A stretch of 5,852 nt of DNA from Caldilineaceae bacterium. GTDB taxonomy: Bacteria; Chloroflexota; Anaerolineae; Caldilineales; Caldilineaceae. The stretch is taken from positions 1 through 5,852 of the forward strand of contig JAHEML010000287.1 in assembly GCA_024643705.1 (NCBI GenBank), written 5' to 3'. The notes under the pieces were generated by a model. That model ran no database searches. It was not told where the DNA came from and saw nothing but the letters and a program-made list of their open reading frames with translations. Positions within the stretch are counted from its first letter, which is position 1. Every line of letters begins with the position of its first letter. A program made the translations under genes and the position numbers. Positions 1-4,765 of the stretch are shown here, piece by piece.

Positions 1-1136
1 TCTACAAGTTCGGCAAAAATCCAAGAGCCATCCGCCAGTTTCAGCCAATCGCCGGCCGCATTCTTGGCAACAATCAAAAGCGCTTGCCCTGGTTGGGCCG
101 AGCCTGTGATCTCGGCTGTGGTGTTGGGAGCGGCCCGCAGATTTGCCAGAGAATTCGATGTGGGTGTGGTTGTTATTGGTGTCGTGGCTTGCACAGTTTC
201 CGAAACCGTGGCCGATGGCGCGATGGTTGTCGCAAGTGGAGTGCCGCCGCCCACTGGGGTTCCATCAGCGTTCACCTCTGGAACAGAGGGCACGCTATCC
301 AACAGCTCTCCAAATATCCAAGAACCGTCGTCCAACAAATACCAATTGTCAGTAGCAAATTTGCCTACAACCGTTACATCCGAGCCGAAGCTGGCCCCAC
401 CCACCCGATCAAATGTTCCGCCAGGACCCGAGCGGAGATTGGCGTCGGCGTTGACACTCAGCACGACCGGGGTTGCGGGGGCAACCGGTGTTGCGTTGGC
501 TGCGGCATTCGGCGTTTCTATGGCGGGAGCAGCGGGGGTCACTTCCTGGCCGGGTATAATGACGGGGACAGGAGGCTTGCTTGTTAAGACTTCGCCTGCT
601 ATCCAGTTGCCATTGTCCAATTGGAACCATTCCCCGGTCTCATCCTGGGCGGAAACCAGTACAGTAGCCCCTGCATCCACAAAGCCGACAGAATCCGATT
701 CCAGACCGGGGCCTGTTCGCAAATCAGCCTGCCCCTTGACAGAGACAGGGAAGGCAACAGATTCAACCGCAGGCGCTACGGAGGTGGGTTCGGCGACAGG
801 TTCGGCGGTGGGTTCGATTTGGGGTGTGGCGGTGGGCACGGGCTGTGGGGCATCCGTAGGCGTTGGCTCGCTCGACTGGGTTGACACAGCCGTTGCCTCT
901 ATTTCGGCGGGCGGGGTACTCGTCCCCATCACAACCATTGGCTCATCGATTGCTGTTGTTGTTGCAGAATCCAGGCCCAAACGCGTCAAAACGTCTTGCC
1001 CACCTAATTGGGCGATTTGGTCCTGGATAGTGGTGGGAACAAATTGCATGGCATTTCCCGTTAAGACTAAGGCTGGGACACCAACAATAATTCCAAGCCA
1101 AACGATACTAACAATCACCGCGAGAACTCGTTTCAT
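1..1136 (-). CDS. Membrane-anchored SH3-repeat envelope protein (partial, C-terminus beyond left edge)
   Basis: I read 378 codons on the minus strand, open at the left edge. Residues 1-3 (MKR) precede a hydrophobic helix (about 4-24, VLAVIVSIVWLGIIVGVPALV), which is a signal anchor or an uncleaved signal peptide, so the rest should lie outside the membrane. Residues 60-128 are a low-complexity linker rich in Thr, Pro, Ala and Glu. Three SH3-like (SH3b/SH3_3) repeats follow at about 131-184, 226-279 and 329-378. Each opens with an A(D/N)LR motif, followed by a TGPG or SGPG turn in the first two repeats, and closes with a (D/N)G(S/N)WIxxE(L/V) motif. Further Thr/Pro linkers separate them. In known families such repeats bind cell-wall or other envelope ligands; no catalytic domain is visible, though one could lie beyond the edge. 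ATG at 1136 is preferred because AAAGGTGGGG lies just upstream; ATG at 1163 would add nine residues but lacks a ribosome site. A stop at 1182-1184 closes the frame upstream. Confidence 0.88.
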   Translation of the reverse strand, partial: MKRVLAVIVSIVWLGIIVGVPALVLTGNAMQFVPTTIQDQIAQLGGQDVLTRLGLDSATTTAIDEPMVVMGTSTPPAEIEATAVSTQSSEPTPTDAPQPVPTATPQIEPTAEPVAEPTSVAPAVESVAFPVSVKGQADLRTGPGLESDSVGFVDAGATVLVSAQDETGEWFQLDNGNWIAGEVLTSKPPVPVIIPGQEVTPAAPAIETPNAAANATPVAPATPVVLSVNADANLRSGPGGTFDRVGGASFGSDVTVVGKFATDNWYLLDDGSWIFGELLDSVPSVPEVNADGTPVGGGTPLATTIAPSATVSETVQATTPITTTPTSNSLANLRAAPNTTAEITGSAQPGQALLIVAKNAAGDWLKLADGSWIFAELV

Positions 1137-1139
1137 TCT

Positions 1140-1149
1140 CCCCACCTTT
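1140..1149 (-). promoter_or_regulatory. Ribosome binding site deciding the SH3-protein start
   Basis: On the minus strand the bases read AAAGGTGGGG, ending three bases before the ATG at 1136. The AGGTGG core is a good Shine-Dalgarno match with spacing of about 6-7 nt. It favours 1136 over the in-frame ATG at 1163, whose upstream bases are AT-rich without such a motif. Confidence 0.6.
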
Positions 1150-1190
1150 CTTGGACGTGCCATAGTATGGTTATGGTAGGCCTATAGTAA

Positions 1191-1209
1191 CAGTATTTCA
1201 CACATACTG
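1191..1209. repeat. Perfect inverted repeat CAGTAT-N7-ATACTG, possible operator
   Basis: Six-base arms are separated by seven bases, 19 bp in total, the size of a typical dimer binding site. It lies between the candidate leftward promoter and the SH3-protein start, about 16-34 nt into the predicted transcript. A repressor could act as a roadblock there. A 6-bp dyad can occur by chance in AT-rich DNA. Confidence 0.3.
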
Positions 1210-1231
1210 GGCCACCCATAAACGTACAAAA

Positions 1232-1260
1232 AGTGTAACACAGGATATGGATGACCACAA
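1232..1260 (-). promoter_or_regulatory. Candidate sigma70-type promoter for the SH3-protein gene
   Basis: Read on the minus strand, TTGTGG (1260-1255) and TACACT (1237-1232) are separated by 17 bp. The -10 is preceded by TGT, giving an extended -10. Transcription would start near 1225, leaving a leader of about 89 nt before the ATG at 1136. The hexamers are imperfect, so this is a plausible rather than certain call. Confidence 0.38.
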
Positions 1261-1268
1261 TTGACAAT

Positions 1269-1289
1269 TAGCATACAAGGGGAATGCTA
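1269..1289. repeat. Perfect inverted repeat TAGCAT-N9-ATGCTA, possible operator
   Basis: Six-base arms are separated by nine bases. Its centre is about 54 bp upstream of the predicted leftward transcription start, a usual place for an activator site. The sequence does not match the TGTGA-N6-TCACA (CRP) or TTGAT-N4-ATCAA (FNR) consensus. No ligand or protein can be assigned. Confidence 0.25.
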
Positions 1290-1489
1290 GACATGGTTTG
1301 TAGAGTTGAATTGGCCCTGCAAAAATGCAATGCAAATGAATTGCTAACCCTGTCTTAATCTATTTCCAATGTTTGCTATGTATGCTATTACTTGCACCTT
1401 TTATAAAACAGATCGCCACAACTTGTCGGTTTGGGCTCACAAAATTGGGCAGAGGCAAATTATAGATGGATCCATGCAGCGCAATGGTT

Positions 1490-1518
1490 TTGCACATATA
1501 TAATCAAGGTGTTATACT
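1490..1518 (+). promoter_or_regulatory. Candidate sigma70-type promoter of the CRP/FNR-family gene
   Basis: TTGCAC (1490-1495) and TATACT (1513-1518) are spaced by exactly 17 bp. Transcription would start near 1525, giving an untranslated leader of about 157 nt before the regulator's ATG at 1682. Five of six bases match the consensus in the -10, and four of six in the -35. It is the best rightward promoter in the gap. Confidence 0.55.
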
Positions 1519-1681
1519 GGTTTTGTCTGGGGCGAACGCAAGAGAACCGAACAGTTACAAGAAAACCCAATAGTTAATTTGTATTGTCTACTCACAATCG
1601 TTCATCTCTGTTACCTGCCTTTGTTCAATTTGTGATGCCTGCACACCAACAGCAAGTTAACAAACAGAAGGAAGTAATTCT

Positions 1682-2395
1682 ATGACAAGCGAAAGCATTT
1701 TTCAGCAGCCTTCTATGTCCAAAAAGACGAACACACATCTTGCGTTGAATCTGCCGCAAATGTTGATCGACCTAAGCAATGATGATCCCGGTTTCAATCG
1801 CCACTTGCACATCCGAACATTTCGGCGTGGCGATACTGTGGCTGATGCCGAAAGCCTTCAACGCCAGATGTTTGTGTTGATGAAAGGGCGTGTCTACCTA
1901 GTTTGTACTAATAATGAGGGGCGGCGGTTGGTGATTGCCACCCTGGAGGCTGGCTCTGTCTTTGGTGAAGGCGCATTGAACACAACGGGCGAAGCGAACG
2001 TCTTCGCCGAGGCGGCGGAAGACACGACAACCTGGAGCATCCCGGCGGCAGAAGCCCGCGACATGACGATTCAATACCCGATTCTTGGTTGGGGTATGTT
2101 GCAAACCTATGGGCGTCGACTACTTCAGGTGGAAAATAGCCTGGAAGATGTTGCCTACAAAAAGCTGCCCGAAAGACTTGCATCACTATTGGTCGACCTG
2201 GGTGAGGGATCTGACGGAACGATCCAAGGGGTCAGTCATCAGGCGCTGGCCGACCGGCTGGGAACGTATCGAGAAACAGTGAGTGCAATTCTGCGGGATT
2301 TCAAACGGCGATCATTAGTTACATTGGGCTACCGGCGGATCGAGATTATTGATAACGAAACACTGAAAGAGGTTGCTGGTATCTGGGAATGGTAG
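1682..2395 (+). CDS. CRP/FNR-family transcriptional regulator
   Basis: This 237-residue protein has the normal length and order for the CRP/FNR family, cytoplasmic dimers that bind DNA in response to a small ligand or redox state. A cyclic-nucleotide-binding-type beta-roll spans about 41-125, including GSVFGEGAL at 91-99. A long dimerisation helix follows at about 126-155. The C-terminal winged helix-turn-helix covers about 180-224, with SHQALADRLG and the recognition helix RETVSAILRDF (197-207), closely matching the RETV motif of E. coli CRP. The loop after GEGAL reads TTGEANVF and lacks the Arg-Ser pair that holds the cAMP phosphate in CRP, so cAMP is an unlikely ligand. Only one Cys (75) is present, which rules out an FNR-type iron-sulfur cluster. 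The start is supported by AGAAGGAAG (1666-1674). The gene has its own candidate promoter and stands apart from rho. Target genes are unknown. Confidence 0.93.
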   Translation: MTSESIFQQPSMSKKTNTHLALNLPQMLIDLSNDDPGFNRHLHIRTFRRGDTVADAESLQRQMFVLMKGRVYLVCTNNEGRRLVIATLEAGSVFGEGALNTTGEANVFAEAAEDTTTWSIPAAEARDMTIQYPILGWGMLQTYGRRLLQVENSLEDVAYKKLPERLASLLVDLGEGSDGTIQGVSHQALADRLGTYRETVSAILRDFKRRSLVTLGYRRIEIIDNETLKEVAGIWEW

Positions 2396-2434
2396 ATGGC
2401 TGGGATGCTTATGCCACCTCGTTTGACATCTCGT

Positions 2435-2490
2435 TCAATGACCTCGAATAACCCATAATTGACAAGTTCTGTGTCATTCGAGGTCATTGA
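2435..2490. repeat. Perfect 15-bp inverted repeat downstream of the CRP/FNR-type gene
   Basis: TCAATGACCTCGAAT (2435-2449) is matched exactly by ATTCGAGGTCATTGA (2476-2490), with a 26-nt loop. In RNA this would be a stable 15-bp stem 40 nt after the regulator's stop codon. No T-run follows on either strand, so it is not a canonical intrinsic terminator. It could mark the 3' end of the regulator mRNA by blocking exonucleases, assist a Rho-dependent stop, or be a protein-binding dyad. Confidence 0.7.
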
Positions 2491-2565
2491 TCAACATCCT
2501 GCGTGCGGATACTACCATCGCAAAAGTTTGGCGCGCACACACATGTTTTTGCAGATTATACGAAG

Positions 2566-2594
2566 TTGACGTTTGCAATATTAATTGCTATACT
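2566..2594 (+). promoter_or_regulatory. Strong sigma70-type promoter for rho
   Basis: TTGACG (2566-2571) and TATACT (2589-2594) are separated by 17 bp, and TGC just before the -10 makes an extended -10. Each hexamer matches the consensus at five of six bases. Transcription would start near 2601. Rho is the next gene, about 510 nt downstream, and no better promoter was found closer to it. Confidence 0.65.
2575..2588. repeat. Dyad GCAAT-N4-ATTGC in the rho promoter spacer
   Basis: Five-base arms surround four bases and sit wholly within the 17-bp spacer, the second arm touching the -10 hexamer. A protein bound here would directly affect the promoter. Arms this short in AT-rich DNA may be chance. 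Confidence 0.25.
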
Positions 2595-2820
2595 ATTTGG
2601 TAACACACGTTGTCCCACCTCGCTTACAGACTCGAATCCCGAACAGTTTCGATAGTGGATGTTTTTTGGTTCCGTTTACATCAGTTCAAACGGACGCGTA
2701 ACTAGGTTTTGGTGCGCTAAGAGCGGCGAATTGACTGGAAATTGTATGCTGCTTCACCTCTCGCCGAATAGGTTTATGAGAACCAGCCGGGAAAAATAGT
2801 GATCTTTTTGGTCAGACAAA

Positions 2821-2880
2821 GCCTCAACTCTCAAAATCTAACCCTCTTCAACGCATTGGCTCTCAACTACTCCCCCTGAA
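2821..2880 (+). promoter_or_regulatory. C-rich, G-poor rut-like tract in the rho leader
   Basis: Of these 60 bases 24 are C and only 5 are G, and many pyrimidine-C dinucleotides are spread along it, as in Rho utilisation (rut) sites. It lies about 220 nt into the predicted rho transcript and about 230 nt before the rho start. Little base pairing is expected in such a tract. Rho binding here would permit Rho to stop transcription of its own gene. This is a compositional match, not a proven site. Confidence 0.35.
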
Positions 2881-3003
2881 AAGAATTCATCAGTAAGATG
2901 CGGGTGGTCACATAAACGCTGCCCCTCTGGACTTGCCAATATCTCCACCTGGAATCAACTCAAAGTAGAGAAGCATAGCTTTAAGCTGCAAAACCCTGCA
3001 CAC

Positions 3004-3072
3004 GGTGCATCCTGTTTAACCCTTGCCGGGCGGATGTTTGCCGCGAATTCTCAAACAGGCGAGACCTTTTTT
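3004..3072 (+). terminator. Terminator-like hairpin (candidate attenuator) before rho
   Basis: GGT (3004-3006) and CCTGTTT (3011-3017) pair with AAACAGG (3053-3059) and ACC (3064-3066), leaving a 4x4 internal loop. TTTTTT (3067-3072) follows immediately. The 35-nt apical part can form a smaller stem, GCGG (3030-3033) with CCGC (3041-3044). A separate 5-bp hairpin, TGCAC (2997-3001) with GTGCA (3005-3009), overlaps the outer arm and could compete with it. The element ends 38 nt before the rho ATG. The long loop and internal loop make it weaker than a textbook terminator. Confidence 0.35.
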
Positions 3073-3110
3073 GTGTTGAACAAATAATAATTACGATAGA
3101 AGGTAACCGT

Positions 3111-4370
3111 ATGGAATTGCTCACAATGACGATGGCTGAACTCGAGGATATGACTCTGGATGGATTGCGCGATGTCGCCCGCTCCATGGAGATTACCGGG
3201 TACACTCGGCTTAAGAAATACGATCTGATCATGCGCTTGCTACGCGCAAATGCCGAGCAACAGGGGTATATTTTTGGCGGCGGCATCTTGGACATTGTTC
3301 AGGATGGGATTGGCTTTCTGCGCAGCGAACATCTTTTGCCTGGGCCTGACGATGTCTATGTCAGCCAGAGCCAAATTCGTCGTTTTGGGTTGCGCACCGG
3401 CGACTTTGTGGTTGGTCAGGTACGCCCGCCCAAAGAGACTGAAAAGTATTTTGGCCTGTTGAAGGTTGAAGCCGTCAATGGATTGGACCCCGAAGAGGCA
3501 AAACGCCGACCCCATTTCGAGAAGATGGTTCCTATCTTTCCCGATGAGCAGGTACTTTTGGAGACAAAGCCTAGCTTGCTGGCAACCCGGCTGGTCGATC
3601 TTCTTTCGCCTATTGGTCGCGGACAGCGCGGCCTGATCGTCAGCCCGCCAAAAGCTGGCAAGACAACTATCCTCAAGCGCATCGCCAATGGCATGAGTGC
3701 AAATTATACCGATCTACACCTGATGGTAGTACTCATCGGTGAGCGACCAGAAGAAGTAACCGACATGGATCGGTCGGTTGATGCTGAGGTGATCAGCAGC
3801 ACATTTGACGAGCCTGTTCAGAATCATGTACGCGTGGCCGAAATGGCCTTGGAACGAGCCAAGCGGCTGGTGGAGGGCCAACGTGATGTGGTTATTTTGT
3901 TGGATAGCATCACGCGGCTGACTCGTGCCTACAACTTGACCGTTCCCCCATCGGGCCGCACCCTTTCCGGTGGTATCGATCCGGCAGCGCTCTACCCACC
4001 CAAACACTTTTTTGGAGCAGCGCGTAACATCGAAGAAGGTGGGAGCTTAACAATTATTGCCACCTGCTTGGTCGATACGGGTAGCCGTATGGACGATGTG
4101 ATCTACGAGGAATTCAAGGGGACAGGCAACATGGAGTTGCACCTGAATCGACGCCTTGCCGAACGACGCATCTTCCCGGCAATCGACATCGAACGCAGCA
4201 GCACCCGGGCCGAAGAGAAGCAGATGGACGCAGAGACATTGGCGAAAGTTTACACCCTGCGCCGGATGATCGACGCGATGGGCGGCGGAAACGAGGCGAT
4301 ACTGCCCATCCTTGAACGATTGAGCCGCACCCGCACAAATCAGGAGTTTTTGGACACACTCATCAAATAA
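3111..4370 (+). CDS. rho: Transcription termination factor Rho
   Basis: Rho is a hexameric RNA-dependent ATPase that loads on C-rich nascent RNA and releases RNA polymerase. The protein has 419 residues, the same length as E. coli Rho. An N-terminal helical Rho_N domain spans 1-47. The cold-shock-like RNA-binding domain spans about 50-122, with DGIGFLR (65-71) and DDVYVSQSQIRR (80-91). The RecA-type ATPase domain spans about 158-400. It keeps Walker A SPPKAGKTT (178-186), catalytic Glu211-Arg212, Walker B VVILLDSITR with Asp265, the LSGG loop (285-288), Gly337 in the R-loop and the arginine finger Arg366, at the E. coli numbering. Oddities are Gly210 before the catalytic Glu, where E. coli has Asp, and Ile67 where E. 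coli has Phe62 of the cytosine pocket. AGAAGGT (3098-3104), about 7 nt before the ATG, supports this start over Met6 and Met8. Confidence 0.98.
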   Translation: MELLTMTMAELEDMTLDGLRDVARSMEITGYTRLKKYDLIMRLLRANAEQQGYIFGGGILDIVQDGIGFLRSEHLLPGPDDVYVSQSQIRRFGLRTGDFVVGQVRPPKETEKYFGLLKVEAVNGLDPEEAKRRPHFEKMVPIFPDEQVLLETKPSLLATRLVDLLSPIGRGQRGLIVSPPKAGKTTILKRIANGMSANYTDLHLMVVLIGERPEEVTDMDRSVDAEVISSTFDEPVQNHVRVAEMALERAKRLVEGQRDVVILLDSITRLTRAYNLTVPPSGRTLSGGIDPAALYPPKHFFGAARNIEEGGSLTIIATCLVDTGSRMDDVIYEEFKGTGNMELHLNRRLAERRIFPAIDIERSSTRAEEKQMDAETLAKVYTLRRMIDAMGGGNEAILPILERLSRTRTNQEFLDTLIK

Positions 4371-4468
4371 CAACGTACAGAAACAACCAGAATATGTTGA
4401 TTCGGGCCCGCATTGGGAACCAAATAGCCTACGTTCTATATACGCATCTCCCACGAACAGCAAAAATC

Positions 4469-4499
4469 TGCAAATATGGCCTAGAATACCCTATTTGCA
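4469..4499. repeat. Perfect inverted repeat TGCAAATA-N15-TATTTGCA
   Basis: Eight-base arms surround 15 bases and end one base before the -35 element of the LysM promoter. The position suits an activator or repressor dyad. As RNA it is an AT-rich stem followed by ATTTGTAG, so it could also act as a weak rho-gene terminator. Neither role can be decided from sequence. Confidence 0.35.
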
Positions 4500-4500
4500 A

Positions 4501-4529
4501 TTTGTAGCCCTTCGCAGGTGTGCTATAAT
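4501..4529 (+). promoter_or_regulatory. Extended -10 promoter for the LysM gene
   Basis: TGC-TATAAT (4521-4529) is a perfect -10 with the extended TGN motif. The -35 is weak: TTTGTA (4501-4506) at 17 bp spacing, or TTGTAG (4502-4507) at 16 bp. Transcription would start near 4536, leaving a leader of about 230 nt before the ATG at 4766. Confidence 0.6.
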
Positions 4530-4765
4530 GCCGACTCAAGACAATAGTTCGTAGGAACGTTTTGTTACAATACATATTACGAATTGATGTCGAAATCTTA
4601 TATTCTTTGTTTTTGAAGTCTAGCGCACAGGTTCTAGCCACAAACGAAAGTGTACTCAACAACAATTCTGCTTTCGCCACCATTATCGCACACGTCCAAC
4701 TGCCATGTGCGGCAATAGGCGAACAACAACGTTTTGTTTTGTAGCTTGATCCTGGGGAGACAGCA

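Larger units (their letters stand above)
1137..1681. other. Divergent intergenic region between the SH3-protein gene and the CRP/FNR-type regulator
   Basis: This stretch is more AT-rich than the flanking genes and has no convincing gene on either strand. It holds a candidate leftward promoter (1232-1260), a candidate rightward promoter (1490-1518) and short dyads at 1191-1209 and 1269-1289. The weaker dyad GCAAT-N8-ATTGC sits at 1327-1344. The 5' leader of the regulator gene would be about 157 nt. Divergent layout beside a regulator gene makes control of the SH3 gene by that regulator possible, but no canonical CRP or FNR box was found. Confidence 0.6.
2396..3110. other. Long intergenic region and rho leader
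   Basis: No convincing protein gene lies in these 715 bp. The first part holds a perfect 15-bp inverted repeat (2435-2490) just after the regulator gene. A strong promoter at 2566-2594 then starts a leader of about 510 nt before rho. The leader contains a 46-codon frame without a ribosome site (2659-2799), a C-rich G-poor tract (2821-2880), a small palindrome AGCTTTAAGCT near 2978-2988, a 5-bp hairpin (2997-3009) and a terminator-like hairpin (3004-3072). Confidence 0.6.
4371..4765. other. Intergenic region between rho and the LysM gene
   Basis: These 395 bp hold no convincing gene. No strong intrinsic terminator follows rho; the nearest hairpin is the AT-rich 8-bp dyad at 4469-4499, trailed by a weak T-rich stretch. 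A promoter lies at 4501-4529, and the remaining 230 nt would be the LysM leader. That leader has a 6-bp inverted repeat, CGCACA (4687-4692) with TGTGCG (4706-4711), and an 11-bp direct repeat AACGTTTTGTT at 4556-4566 and 4728-4738. Confidence 0.55.

Noticed and set aside
64..1179. 371-codon open frame on the plus strand
   Set aside because: It is the antisense shadow of the SH3-repeat gene. Its product shows only low-complexity Gly/Ala/Val/Thr runs and no domain, while the minus strand has a membrane helix, repeats and a ribosome site.
1293..1358. 21-codon frame (starts MVCRVELAL) preceded by AAGGGGA
   Set aside because: The ribosome-site match is good, but the frame is very short, has no promoter at a suitable distance and cannot be supported without conservation data.
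1631..1645. TGTGATGCCTGCACA, resembling a CRP site
   Set aside because: The arms are imperfect and the spacing is one base short of TGTGA-N6-TCACA; it also lies in the untranslated leader rather than at a promoter.
2423..2464. Two TTGACA hexamers (2423-2428 and 2459-2464)
   Set aside because: No acceptable -10 hexamer lies 16-18 bp downstream of either, so neither forms a promoter.
2981..3295. 104-codon minus-strand frame
   Set aside because: It overlaps the start of rho and its ribosome site, and its product resembles no family; it is a shadow frame.
4047..4463. 138-codon minus-strand frame
   Set aside because: It is almost wholly antisense to the conserved C-terminal part of rho and has no recognisable product.
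4599..4604. TATATT as an alternative -10 for the LysM gene
   Set aside because: Upstream hexamers at 16-18 bp are poor and there is no extended -10; TATAAT at 4524-4529 is clearly better.
4429..4683. 84-codon minus-strand frame in the rho-LysM gap
   Set aside because: It covers the strong rightward promoter and dyad, and has no recognisable domain or ribosome site that I can support.
4556..4738. 11-bp direct repeat AACGTTTTGTT (4556-4566 and 4728-4738)
   Set aside because: It is a T-rich short repeat 172 bp apart without flanking features of a mobile element; chance is the simpler explanation.
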